Virus record (IMG/VR): IMGVR_UViG_3300043409_002263 | Coordinates: 1-49,565 of that record | Length of the DNA stretch: 49,565 nucleotides | Source: a virus | Reading direction: 5' to 3' (one strand) | Shown: positions 23,286 through 35,200 of the stretch, piece after piece | How positions within the stretch are numbered: position 1 is the first letter of the stretch | How the letters are laid out: every line of letters begins with the position of its first letter | Notes under the pieces: generated by a model | What the model was told of the DNA's origin: nothing | Seen by the model: only the letters and a program-made list of their open reading frames with translations | Database searches by the model: none | Position numbers and translations under genes: made by a program

Positions 23286-26200
23286 TTAACAGATTTTTGT
23301 TTGAATTATTTCGCTTATTTCTTTTTCAGTTTTTGCATTTTTTAAAGCTTCCATTATATCCTTTTTTTGCTCAGGACTTATCGTGCTTGCTTTTTCACTA
23401 TTTAAAAAATCATATATTTCATTTTTTTGCTTTTCAATAGGATTACTCAATATAGTCTTTTTTTCTGGAATTTCCAACTTTTTACTCTCTTCTTTTGCTT
23501 TTGCAATTTCAAGTTCTCTACCAGCAGAAAAACTTTCCCATTCTTTAGGAGAAAATGGATAAACAGAAGTTTCTTGACTACCCCATGGTTTAAATTCTTC
23601 ATAAATAGCATAATAACCTTCATGCATATCTTTACCATTAAAATTGTCTGCTTTATAAGTAACATCTTTCCCATCAACTTTTACAGTGTAACTTACTAAT
23701 TTATAATAGTTTTTAAACTTTATGCCATTTCCTAATATATTATTATAAATAAAAACTAATGGTAACGCAATTCCATCTTTTCTATATTCAAACATTCCTT
23801 TAAATGATAGCAAAGATGACTTATTTGCAGTCCAAAGTCTTGATTTTTCTTTTCTAGATTCATCACCTTCAACACCAGCAGATAAATCAATTTTCATAAT
23901 TCTTGTTCCATTTTTATCAGCTGTAAAAAATAATGGTGCATTTTTTTCTAAATCAGCTCTTTCTACGTCTTTTATTTGTTCATTTTTTTCTTCTTTTGTC
24001 ATTTTAGCTAATTCTTCTGGAGAATTAAGGGATTTTACAACATTAGCTTTCATGTTTTTACTAACATCAGGACTGTTTAAATATTTAAAACCAAAATTAT
24101 TATTTCTATCAGAAGTAAATAAAGTTACAAAATTATTCATAACTTCATCTTGAGTTTTTACACCAAAAACACTTCTAAATGAATGAATTGTTTTATCATT
24201 TGATAGTAAATCTTGCACAATATCAAGTGATGATGTCATTCTTGATAAGAAATATGGCTCTATTTGTCTAATAAAGCTATTATTTTTAAATTGTAATCCA
24301 TCTTTCATTACTAAGTAATTAAATGCATCAACTGTAAAATCTTTTGCTTCATCATCTAAAGAAGAGTTTAATTGTCTAAATCCATCCATAAGTAATGTAA
24401 CAAAATCTGGATTGTTTTTAGTTCTTGTATTACCCTCAAGTTTATACAATGTCAATCCTTCAAAAATTGATTTATTTCTTTTGTTTGAATACTCAGTTGA
24501 TGTTGCATTTAAAAACTTTAAAAACTCATTGTTTTTAAATTCTTCTTTAGACAAAAGGCTATACAACTTCTTATGCAAGTTATTGTTGAATAGATCATCA
24601 ATTTTAAATGATTTTGAAAACATATTTCTATATGATGCAATAGTAAGGTATGATATTAAACTTCTAGAAAATGTATTTCTATTGTCTTCATAGTCCATAA
24701 ACCCAGGTTTCATTTGAGAAGAAACTTTTGATTTTATTTTTTCAGCTAAAGGAGTTCTTGTTATAAAGAATTTCTCACCATATATGTTAATCATTTTAAA
24801 CACTTTCATGTTTACGTTTATTAACTTGTCATTTTTAAATATTGGCAATAAATCAAATGGATATTTCATTTCACCACCCTCTTTAGAATCCTCAGCAAAA
24901 CCCTCAACATGTCTAAAGTCATAACTGTCAAGTTTATTAGGGTCTGAACTTTTTTTCAAATACATCTCTATCCCCAATTTCTTAATAGCATCAAAAACTT
25001 TATCTGATTCAGCCCAAGTTTTTTTCATTCCCTTTAACAAACCAAGAACATCAACCATATTTCTTAAAAATTCAGCATACTTTCTTTGTGTCAGCATTGT
25101 GTTCATTACAAGTTTTTGTAATGTAAGGAATTGATTTTTAGTCATATCAGTTTGAAGGCCTTCTGAGAATTTTAGTGCTTCAGTTAATGTTTTAACATCA
25201 ATTATAACACTATCATCTATTTCAAAGTCCTTCATATCAATATCATATTTTTCAGCTATTGCTTTAATAGAATATTTTGCTATACTATCATCTGTAAAAT
25301 CTTTTTCTGTTTTTGAAGCTATTTCTGATTTTTTGAGGTCAAAGTTTCTATTTAGCTCAGACATGATCTCTTGTTTTGACATAAACAAATTAACAGTTTC
25401 ATCAATACCCATACCATTGTTGTTTAATACTGCTCCAATTGTATTTTGAGAAATATTATATCTACCAGCCTTTGGATCCTTAGCATTATCAGTATGAACT
25501 GAAAGTATTGATGAATTACCATCATTAATCCTTTGGCCACTATCATTTATGTATGAACCAAAGCTATCATGACCAAGAACCTTGTCAAAACCTTTTATTA
25601 ATTTTATTCCATATTTATTAAGACGTTGAAACATAACATTAAATACTGCAGCTGGACCAATACCTTTAGCTCCAGTTGAGTTATTTTCATCTGCAATAGA
25701 TTTATCTAATGGAGATGAAACACCAAGTGTTTTAGTTTCTACATTAATTCCATTAGCTTTTAACATATTATCTGCATCATCAAACATTTTTGTTGTAGAT
25801 GGACTAGCAGATATTTTGTTACTTAGATTACTATTATTGTGTAATAAAGCAAATTCCATTTCTAATAATATATTATCAGTTTCTGCTTTATTAAAAGGAA
25901 CTATATCTTCTAAAGAACCAGATTCAAAAGCCATTCTATTAGCAGAAACTTGTTTGCCAAATTTGTCAGAGAATTCACTTTCTTTTGTTTTATATCCTAA
26001 CAATTCAAGTGTTTGGTTGGACAATTCCTCTCTAATTCTAGCTTGTTCTTTTATTAAATTATTTAATGGAGTTTTAACTTCATTTTCATATGCTTTAGAG
26101 TCTTCACTTAAAATTGTTTTCATCATTTTAAGCACCTTTTTCTCATGGGCATTATTAAATCCCTCTTGAGCAGTTGAAGTCTTCTTAGATTCAACATAAT

Positions 26201-29200
26201 TGCCATCTTCATCAAACTCAAATGCATCTCTTCCAGCTTTCTCAAGTCTTGACTCAAAATCATCAACAAGTTCCATTATATTTTCATTTAATGCATCCTT
26301 GTTTTCTAATAATAGATTTTTTACAGCTTTTTTAGCACTATTAAGAAGGCTTGTTACATTGTTATATTCTTCACTTGAAGACATAGCATTTGAAAGTCTT
26401 TCTCTATATTGTTCATCAGTTCTAACAGCATTAGCAAGATATTCATCATGAGCAACAGCAATTGCATTGTTATTAGTTTCCTCTTTTAAATAGTCACCAA
26501 AAACTGAAACTTTATTCTTATATTTATTGTTATACCAAGTGTATATCCTTGCAAACAAACTATCAATATCAAAATCCGCTCCAGATAATCTTACAATTTC
26601 TAAAGGTAGCATTATAATATTACCAGTTTCAGCAGGCAAGAAATCAACAACTATCAATGAAACCATTGAGTGTTTATCTTGTGTAGGAATTCTTACGCCA
26701 AACATTCTAGCTAATGCTTCAGGTATTTTATCTCCAATTTTTAATCCATACTGCTCTGCAAATTGTGCACTTATTTTACATTCTGAGACATATTCATTAC
26801 CAGATTGTTTTCTCCATGCAAGTTTTCTAACTTTGACACCCTTAAATCTAGATGGACTTCTTCTAAATTCTGCATCTGTTATTATTCTTTCTCCAATATG
26901 CATCACACCATCGCCAAAATCACTTTTTAATGTGAACTTATGTCCAGGAGTTTTAATTTTCATTGCCTTACTAACATATGATAGCCACATGTTTTCAAAC
27001 TTTACTAATGTTGCTGGGAAATTTAAATTGTATTTTGGATTATCAGAAATACCTTCAGCCATTTTAAAAAACTCTTGTATATATGGATCTGAATTTTGAG
27101 CATCTAATGATTTTTGAAATTCTTTTAATAGTTCTTTATATTTTGGCTTATTATTTTCAATAATAGCCTCTTTAATCTTTTTAAAAGAATCTTCAACACG
27201 TTTACCTAAAAAATGTAAATATGCATCAGCAATTTCACCAACTTGTTTTTCTTTACCAAATATAAATCCTTTTGCAGATCTATCTTGCTCAGACCAAATT
27301 AAATTTAATAACTGAGTTGGGTGTATAATGTATTTCTTTATTGCGTCAGTGTTAACTTGCTCTCTAAAAACACTGTCACTAACATCAAAATTGTTTAATT
27401 GAAAATCAAAAGCTGACTTTGGAGTCTTAGGCATACTAGAAACATTTGGCTTAATCTGCTTCATTGAACTATCAAATGCTAATATATCTGTTCCAGATAT
27501 TTCCATTTTATTTAATAAATAATGGTTATATTCAGAATTTGGCATTGGCTTCCAATAATTGTGAGTTAAACTATATAGTCCAGCTAGTCTAGCTTTGTTT
27601 CTATTACCATCTAATTCAGCGTCAATTAAATCATATATTCTATTAAGAGCTTGTCTATCTTTTGATTCAACAAATGATGTAACACTTCTTAATAATGTTG
27701 CTGTAGATGTTTTATCATAAAAGAATGTATCTCCACCAACAATCTTTCTTGATGTTATAGATGCATTTGATTTTATTAAATATTGTGATTCTGACCAAGA
27801 AAGCTTATATCCTTTTCTTATTTTTGATATAAGTCTTTTAACTTCAGAATTTGACTTGCCTAAAGCTTTAAGATATTTGTTTTGGTACCAATCAAGAGTG
27901 TTTAAGTTCTGAGCATCAGTTGTATCTGTTTTTGCAAGACCATCTATATTACTTTCTCCTTCTGTGTAATCAGCTCTGTCTCTAGCATTTACAGATTTTA
28001 CAACAGCAATTGTTGTTCTATCACTTCCAAGAGTTGGACCACTACCAATTAATTTTGCATTTCTTTTTACAACATCATTATGTGAACTATAACTTGTTGC
28101 TAAATCTCCATGTAATAAATTATTAATATTTATAGACATTAAGTAATCATTGCTAAAAAAGTCAGCAAGAGATTTCATATTAACATTTTTATTATTGTCT
28201 TGGTAATCATTAGGTAATAATTTGTTTTCATAAGTAACAACACCTTCTTTAGACTCTTTTTTTGATATTGCACCTCTTTTAACAAGCAAGTCAACCCATT
28301 TGTCAAATTGTTCTTTGTAAAATTTATTTAACAAATCTTCAACTTCAGAATTTATATCACTAAATGGAAGGCCTGCTTTAGCTGAATCAACCATTTTATT
28401 ATAAAGAGTTTCATCAATTGATTTTAAATATGAAAAATTAAAAAAAGCAAGCCCTCTTTCTTCTTTATTATGAAAGCCTTCTAAAAAGAAATCAGTTCCA
28501 TCTTTTATTTCTTTTTCAGCTTTACCAATTCTTTCATATTCTTGCACAAGACTTCTTTTTAAATAATCCATTCCTAGACTATTTAATGTACCATCATTAT
28601 TAACAAAATTTTGAACTGGAAGAGTAACCATATTTTGAGTACTCTTTGTTTCAATAACTGCAAATATAAATTGAGACAAAGTTCTTGATCTTTTTTCTAA
28701 AGACCCTTCTCCAGCTATTTTTTTCTTTGTTCTAAGCTTATTGTTATCATTTGAAAGACTTGATGTTCCTCTAGCAAATAATGACATAGCCATTATTGTC
28801 TTTGTTCTTGGATCTAAATTTGCATATGTATTACCAGTTGATCTTTTGTATGATTCTTCTTCAAGATTATAAACATCTCCTCCTTCTTCATCTTCATCTC
28901 TAACTTCATTAAAACTAACAGCTCTTAAACCATCTGCAATATATGTTTTAATGTTATCAAATATTAAATCACTAAAATCATCATTGTATATAATTTTATT
29001 GGTGTCTTTACCATCATTAGATTTCTCATATTCAACACCAAGTATTAATGGGTTGTTTTTAATTGACTGATAAAATGTTTTTACTAAATAGTCTTCCATA
29101 TATCCACCATCAGCTTCAATTGCTTTTTTAAGTAGTCTCCAACCATCTTCATCAGATACATTTTGTCTAACAGCACGTATAAATTCTCTTCTAGCTTCAT

Positions 29201-32200
29201 CTCTCCATTTTGCTAATTCTGATGTTAAATAAGATGGAAGTATTTTATCAAATACAGTGTCTCCTTTAGCATTTTGAAATGTACTACCAGTAACAGACTC
29301 ATCAAATATTGCATTATTTGCTGCAATATTTTTCATCCTTCCAATAGCTCCAGTATCAGTTACATTTCCTTCATTATCAACTAAAACAGCAAATGGATTA
29401 TTGCTCTTATTGCCTTCTAAATCCTCAGCATCTAAACTTGATGTTAAACCTTCAATATCATCTGATGTAAATGGATCAGCATCATCAAACATTTCAAACT
29501 CATCCATAAGTCCTTTAAAATATTCTGCAACTTCTGTGTTCCCAGATTCTAAAGCTTTATTATATTTTGATTCTATAAAATCAATTTTATTTGCAATTAA
29601 TGAAAATCTAACATATCCAGAAGAAAGCTCTATACCAAGCTTTTTCATTATATTTATAAATTCACTAACTGTTGATCCTAATGGTTTTATCTCTCCATCA
29701 TCATCTTTACCAGCAATATAATTATCACTATAAAGAATAGTATTTAATGCTTCAAGTATTGCTATATTATCCTTTCTGTTCATTTCTTTATTCCTACCCA
29801 TTGCAATATATGCCTTACTCCATTCATCAACTTGAAATGTTGATTCATCTCTTTGATTTGATTTAAATGCTTTAAAGAATCTGGTTTCAGGGTCAAATAC
29901 TACAACTGCCTGACTAACTTTGTTTTTAACAAATGTTGATGCAAATTTATTAAACCAATCACTATTTTTTAGAATATCTATAGATGTATTTTCATCAACT
30001 TCAACTCCAAGCTCATTAGAAATAACTTTTATTAAATTATCTTTAAATGCTTTAGCATGTTCAGTTTGATTTGAATACATTATAAGCTTCTTAAGAATTT
30101 TGTTTTTAGGTGTATCAGCAAGAGCTCTTTCAACACCAGTGTAGATTACAAATCCATTACTAGCCATGTTAAACTTTTTACTCTTCATTTCTTCATCACC
30201 TATTAATCCCTTAAATCCAAATTCATCTACATTTACTTCTGTAAATGCCATGAATTGTTTCATTTCTTTTGATAAAGAACCCCAACCACCTATAGTAAAT
30301 GTAGATTGATTAAATACATATCCATCATCATTAGCATCATCTTCTGTATTTTCTTTTTCATTTACATCTTCATAGTTAAATAATGCAGTTCTAATTTCAA
30401 CAGCCTCAGCAATTTCACTTTGAGTTTTAGTGTTTTTTAATGCATCACTAACCTCTTGAATTGAGTTGTATATTCTATCAAATTCTGATTTGCTTTTTTC
30501 ATTAACTTGTCTTAATTCATTACTAAAATTACTAACATCATAATAGTTAACCATTTTCATCACCTCTTCTTTTATTATTTCAGGTGTTGGAACATTTGTT
30601 CTTTTAATGACATTCATTGCAATAGTGTTAATAATTCTTTCACTTTGAGATTGGCTCAAGAATCCACTTTCTTTTCTTTGTTCTTTTTCATTCCATTTAT
30701 CAGCTTTTGGTATTAGCTTAAATGCTGGAGTTTCACTCCTTCTTAAAATACCTAAAACTGGTTCTGAATTTTTATAAACACCATTATATATGTTGCTAAA
30801 TACAATATCCATTTGAGGTCTATTGTCAAAAAAGAATCTTCCAAGTGCTTTTATTGCATCAAAAATTCTTGTTAATAAACTTCTAGACTCTTTGCCTTCA
30901 GCATATTTCTGAAATTCATCAGCCATTTTTTCCTCATAATACAAATCAACTAACTGGTCTCTTGGTATTTTATCCTTATAATAAGACTGTATTCTTTTTA
31001 AATCTTCTTCAGTGTATTTTTCATACTTAATTTTTGCCTCAGATATTAATTGCTTATATTGAGGTCTTGTTAATATTGTTCTAAATACAGCATGAAATGC
31101 CTCATGGTATTCTACACCTTGTTTAGCTGACTTAGATATATAAACAATATTATCCATAAATCTACCCCAAGCTTCACCATTTTCACCTAAGTTGTGAGCA
31201 ATTGTATCTACAAGTTCAGTTGATATCCAATTTGGAAGCATCTTTTTAAGTCTTGCTTTTGCAACTTCAATATCAATTGGATTTGATGTTGGATTTACAT
31301 CACCTATTTTAAATGGAGAATTTCTATCACTACCATTCATACCTAATGCTCTTAGCTGCTCCTGTAGTTCATCCCTTTGCTCTTTTAATGCATCTGTTTC
31401 AGCTTTTGTAATACTTGTATCTAATAATGCAAGTTTTAATTGAGAATTGATTTCATCAATATTCAATTGTATTTCTCTCATTTGATCTTCATTGCTAGCA
31501 ATTTGACTATCAGATTTACTAGACTTACCAGCTTCTTCATTAAGAACTGCCAGTCTTTTTTCATAAGCAACATCTAAAGCATCTGAATATTTTTCAAGAC
31601 CATTTTCTTTTATAAAAGCCTTTGCAATACTGTAAAACAATGGCAAATTAATTTTATTTGCAGAACCAATGTCATCTATAAATGAATTAATTTGATTTAT
31701 AGCTAGTGTAGTATTTACTTCAGAAAGTTTTGCTTTTGATTTTGGAGCTTCAACTTTTTTAGGCTTAAATGAAACACTACTTCTAACTGGAATAGCATTC
31801 ATTTTCATGTTGTTTAATGAATTAAAATCACCCTCAGATGATTCTTCATCAACTGCAAGTTTAAACCCTTCTAGCTTAAGCTTTTCAAGCTTTTTATTTC
31901 TGTCATAAACCTTACCATCTCTACTTTTTCTTGATGCATATAATTTAATATCTGTATTAAGAGCACTTAATAATTGAGCAGAAGTTGTTATTTTTGTAGA
32001 TTTTTTAGTTACTGGGTTTTGATGAACTAGTATAATTGATCCATCTTCATCTTCTCCCCAAATTAAATTTAATTCCCCTTTTCCAAGTAACTTTTTTTCA
32101 TCAGAAGATGTTTTTTGTTTTGAGCGTAATGTTATATTATTTTTAACACCAGGTAAGCTTATCTTAAGCTGTAATGCTCCAACATGTCTTTTGTCATCTT

Positions 32201-35200
32201 CTTTTTTATTAGCTCTCTTATCTTCAGACATACCAGTCATTCCAATTTCAATTTTAACACCAGAAATTCCAGATGCTGAAATAAAGAAATTTCCTTCATT
32301 GCTAGTTAATGTTACACCATCAATTATATCATCATCTTTTGCTTCAATTATTTTCTTATCTTGAGCAATTATCATTTCTGATAAATTTGTTAAAACAGAA
32401 TCACCCTCAGTTACATCTGTTTCAATGCTTGGGAATGAAGCAGATAATATATCTAATTTACTTTTAGCTGAAGGATTATTAATAAGAGCAAAAAACTGAC
32501 CAGTTAACTTACCTTTCCCATTATCATTACCATATTTAGATTCAAGACCTTTTTTAATTTCATTATGTCTTTCATTGTATATTGATTCAATCTTGCTAAA
32601 TTCAGTTGGACTATTTTCTCTGACAATCTCTGATATTGTTCCATCAACATTTCTTAGATAGATATTACTTATAGATTCATTTTTAAATTTAATAATTATA
32701 ACACCAGATTTTGTAACTAATTCATCGTCACTATTTTTAAATGAATATTCAATTTCATATCCTTTATTACTTAATGACTCTCCTAGTGTTGGCTTTTTTT
32801 CACCCTTTACATATTCTATAGATCCAGTTCTGTTAACATAGAAATATTCCTGAACTTCATCATTTGTAAATGAACCTTTTTCCTCTAGTGCTTCAAATGC
32901 TTTTACAAGGCCTGCATAAGTGTTTTGCATAGCTTCTCCTTGAGCTGTTGGCTCAGATACACCATTCTCATTCTTTTGTACAAAGTCTGGATTTAATGCA
33001 GCCAAATGCTTCATATTACCTGGATTAAATGGCTTTCCTGCTACAACAAATCTTCTAGGATCCATTAGTCCACCAATTCTTTTACCATTAACATAAACAT
33101 AAACTCCTTTGCCTTTATTTTTTTCAGAGTTTAATCCTAAAATAATTTTAACATTAGTATTTTCAATTGGCTTACCATCTAATCCAACTGGGGCAACTTC
33201 ATTATTTGCATTTTCATAATCTTCGATTCTTATTTCAGCTGAATTCAATATATCTATTTGAGACATTTCATCAAGCTCTTTAAGCTGAGCTTCATCTAAA
33301 AATCCTACAAACATAGTTGTTAATTTACTAACAGCATCAATTATCTTAACTGATGGATTAGTTTTTTCATTTTTATTTTTTACATCAAGGTTTTTAATTT
33401 TTTGATTATTAACTTCAATCTCTTTTGATAATTTTTCAGATACTGATTTATAATGCTCTCCTGTTGGACTATTTAAAAATGTTTTTACATGCTTGTCTAC
33501 TTCTGCTTTAGCCTTCTGCAAAACAGCATTTATTTTATTAAGATGATCAAGCTTTTGTACTATTCCTTTTTTATCTTTAAGCTCAACTAATAATGAGTCA
33601 TACTCACCTTTAAATTTAGTTTTAAATTCTTTAGCATGACTAAGTTCAACTTCTGGCATTAATAAATCAGAAGTAGAATTTTCAGTTTCAGCTTCAGTCT
33701 CTTCTAATCCTTCTTTCATATTAGGATTAGATTCTTTCATTTTTTCAAAAATACCTTTTGCATGATTAACAAACCATGTATTTAATTGCTCATTTGTTTT
33801 TATTTTTAAAAGATTATCATATTTAGTTTTTAATTCAGATAAATTTAAATCATTTATTAAATATTCTTTATTTGCATTTGATTGCTCAACAGATGATGCT
33901 TCAGGCAGTTCTTTCTCTTTAATGCCATCTCTCTCCATTATCATCTTCTTATTTAGCTTCAACTGATTTAATTTAGCTTCAGCAATTTTAAGTCTTTCAC
34001 TAAGATTGTAAGTTTTTTTAAGAGGAGAAGAATCTTTTGTTTCTTTAATAGAATCAACAATTCTTTGTTGATTATCTATTAGATTTCTAATATTATCAAG
34101 AGAAGCAAGTATTGGAAGTTTGTCACTATTTCTTGCAATCTCCATTGATGTGTGAAAAAGTTCTTGCTTTACAACATTTAGCATTGCAGTTTGTTCTTTA
34201 GATTGAAACACTCCAGCAAATCCAGCTGGTTTAATTCCTTCTAAATGCTCACTAACTTGTTTATATTTATCATATGCATTTAAAATATTTCTTGTTTCTT
34301 CAGCAGCTTGCTCATCATTCATCATTGGCTCGCCCATTTCATTTTTAACTGTTCTTAGGTTTCTTATACCTTCTAGTAAAAATGGAACACTATTTTTTTC
34401 AAAATTCTTTTGATATATTTGGTTCTTAAGTCTAAATACTTTATCATCAGTATTTACTGCTCCTGCATCCTTTAAATCTTTTGATGTTTCTAAATATTTT
34501 GATATATCTCTTGTTATTTTAATTGCAGCTGCAGATCCACCACCAAGTAACCCAAGCATACCACCAACCTCAGAAGCTGCTTGAAATTCTTTGTCTTCAG
34601 AATATTTTCCTCCTAAATTTGTATCTTCTTGATATGGAAGTCCTAGATTTATTGATGTTGCAGTATCATAACTATCAGCTAAAAGATTTGACATAAACCC
34701 TTTGTCTTCATACTCTTCTAATCCTAATGCTTTAGATCTTTGCCTGCCAGATGCTAAATGCTGAAGTCCTTCTTCAAATTTTTCACCTACAGTTTTGTAA
34801 TGCGCAAATCCAAGAGCCTTACCAATTCTTGCATACTTATTATATTCTCCAACTCTTCCAAGCCCTTTAATAATTGAACTGCCTTTAAACATTGAACTTC
34901 CAATTACAATACCTAAAGCATCTTCTGCAAATAAAGCATAATTTTCTTTCATTAACTCATCAACCCCATTCATTGATTGAATTCTTATTTGCCTTAAATC
35001 ATATTCTGAAGGCTGAGGACCACTTGGATTTCCTGTTGGATTATTTTTTTCAAACCATTTTTTTATTAACTCTTGTTTAATACCCTCAACATTGTCTCCT
35101 AATTCAGCTTCTGTCTCACTATATCTTGCATATGCTCCAATAGCCATTTGTCCAAGAAATGCTAAACCACCAGCAACAGCTGCTCCAGGACCAGTTTCAG

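Noticed and set aside
26527-27099. A 190-codon + strand frame inside the giant RNAP gene, and similar long + frames at 25816, 29401, 38071 and 45845
   Set aside because: They are antisense to well-formed coding sequence, have biased Ser/Leu/Ile-rich composition typical of reverse-frame shadows, and show no family motif or leader.
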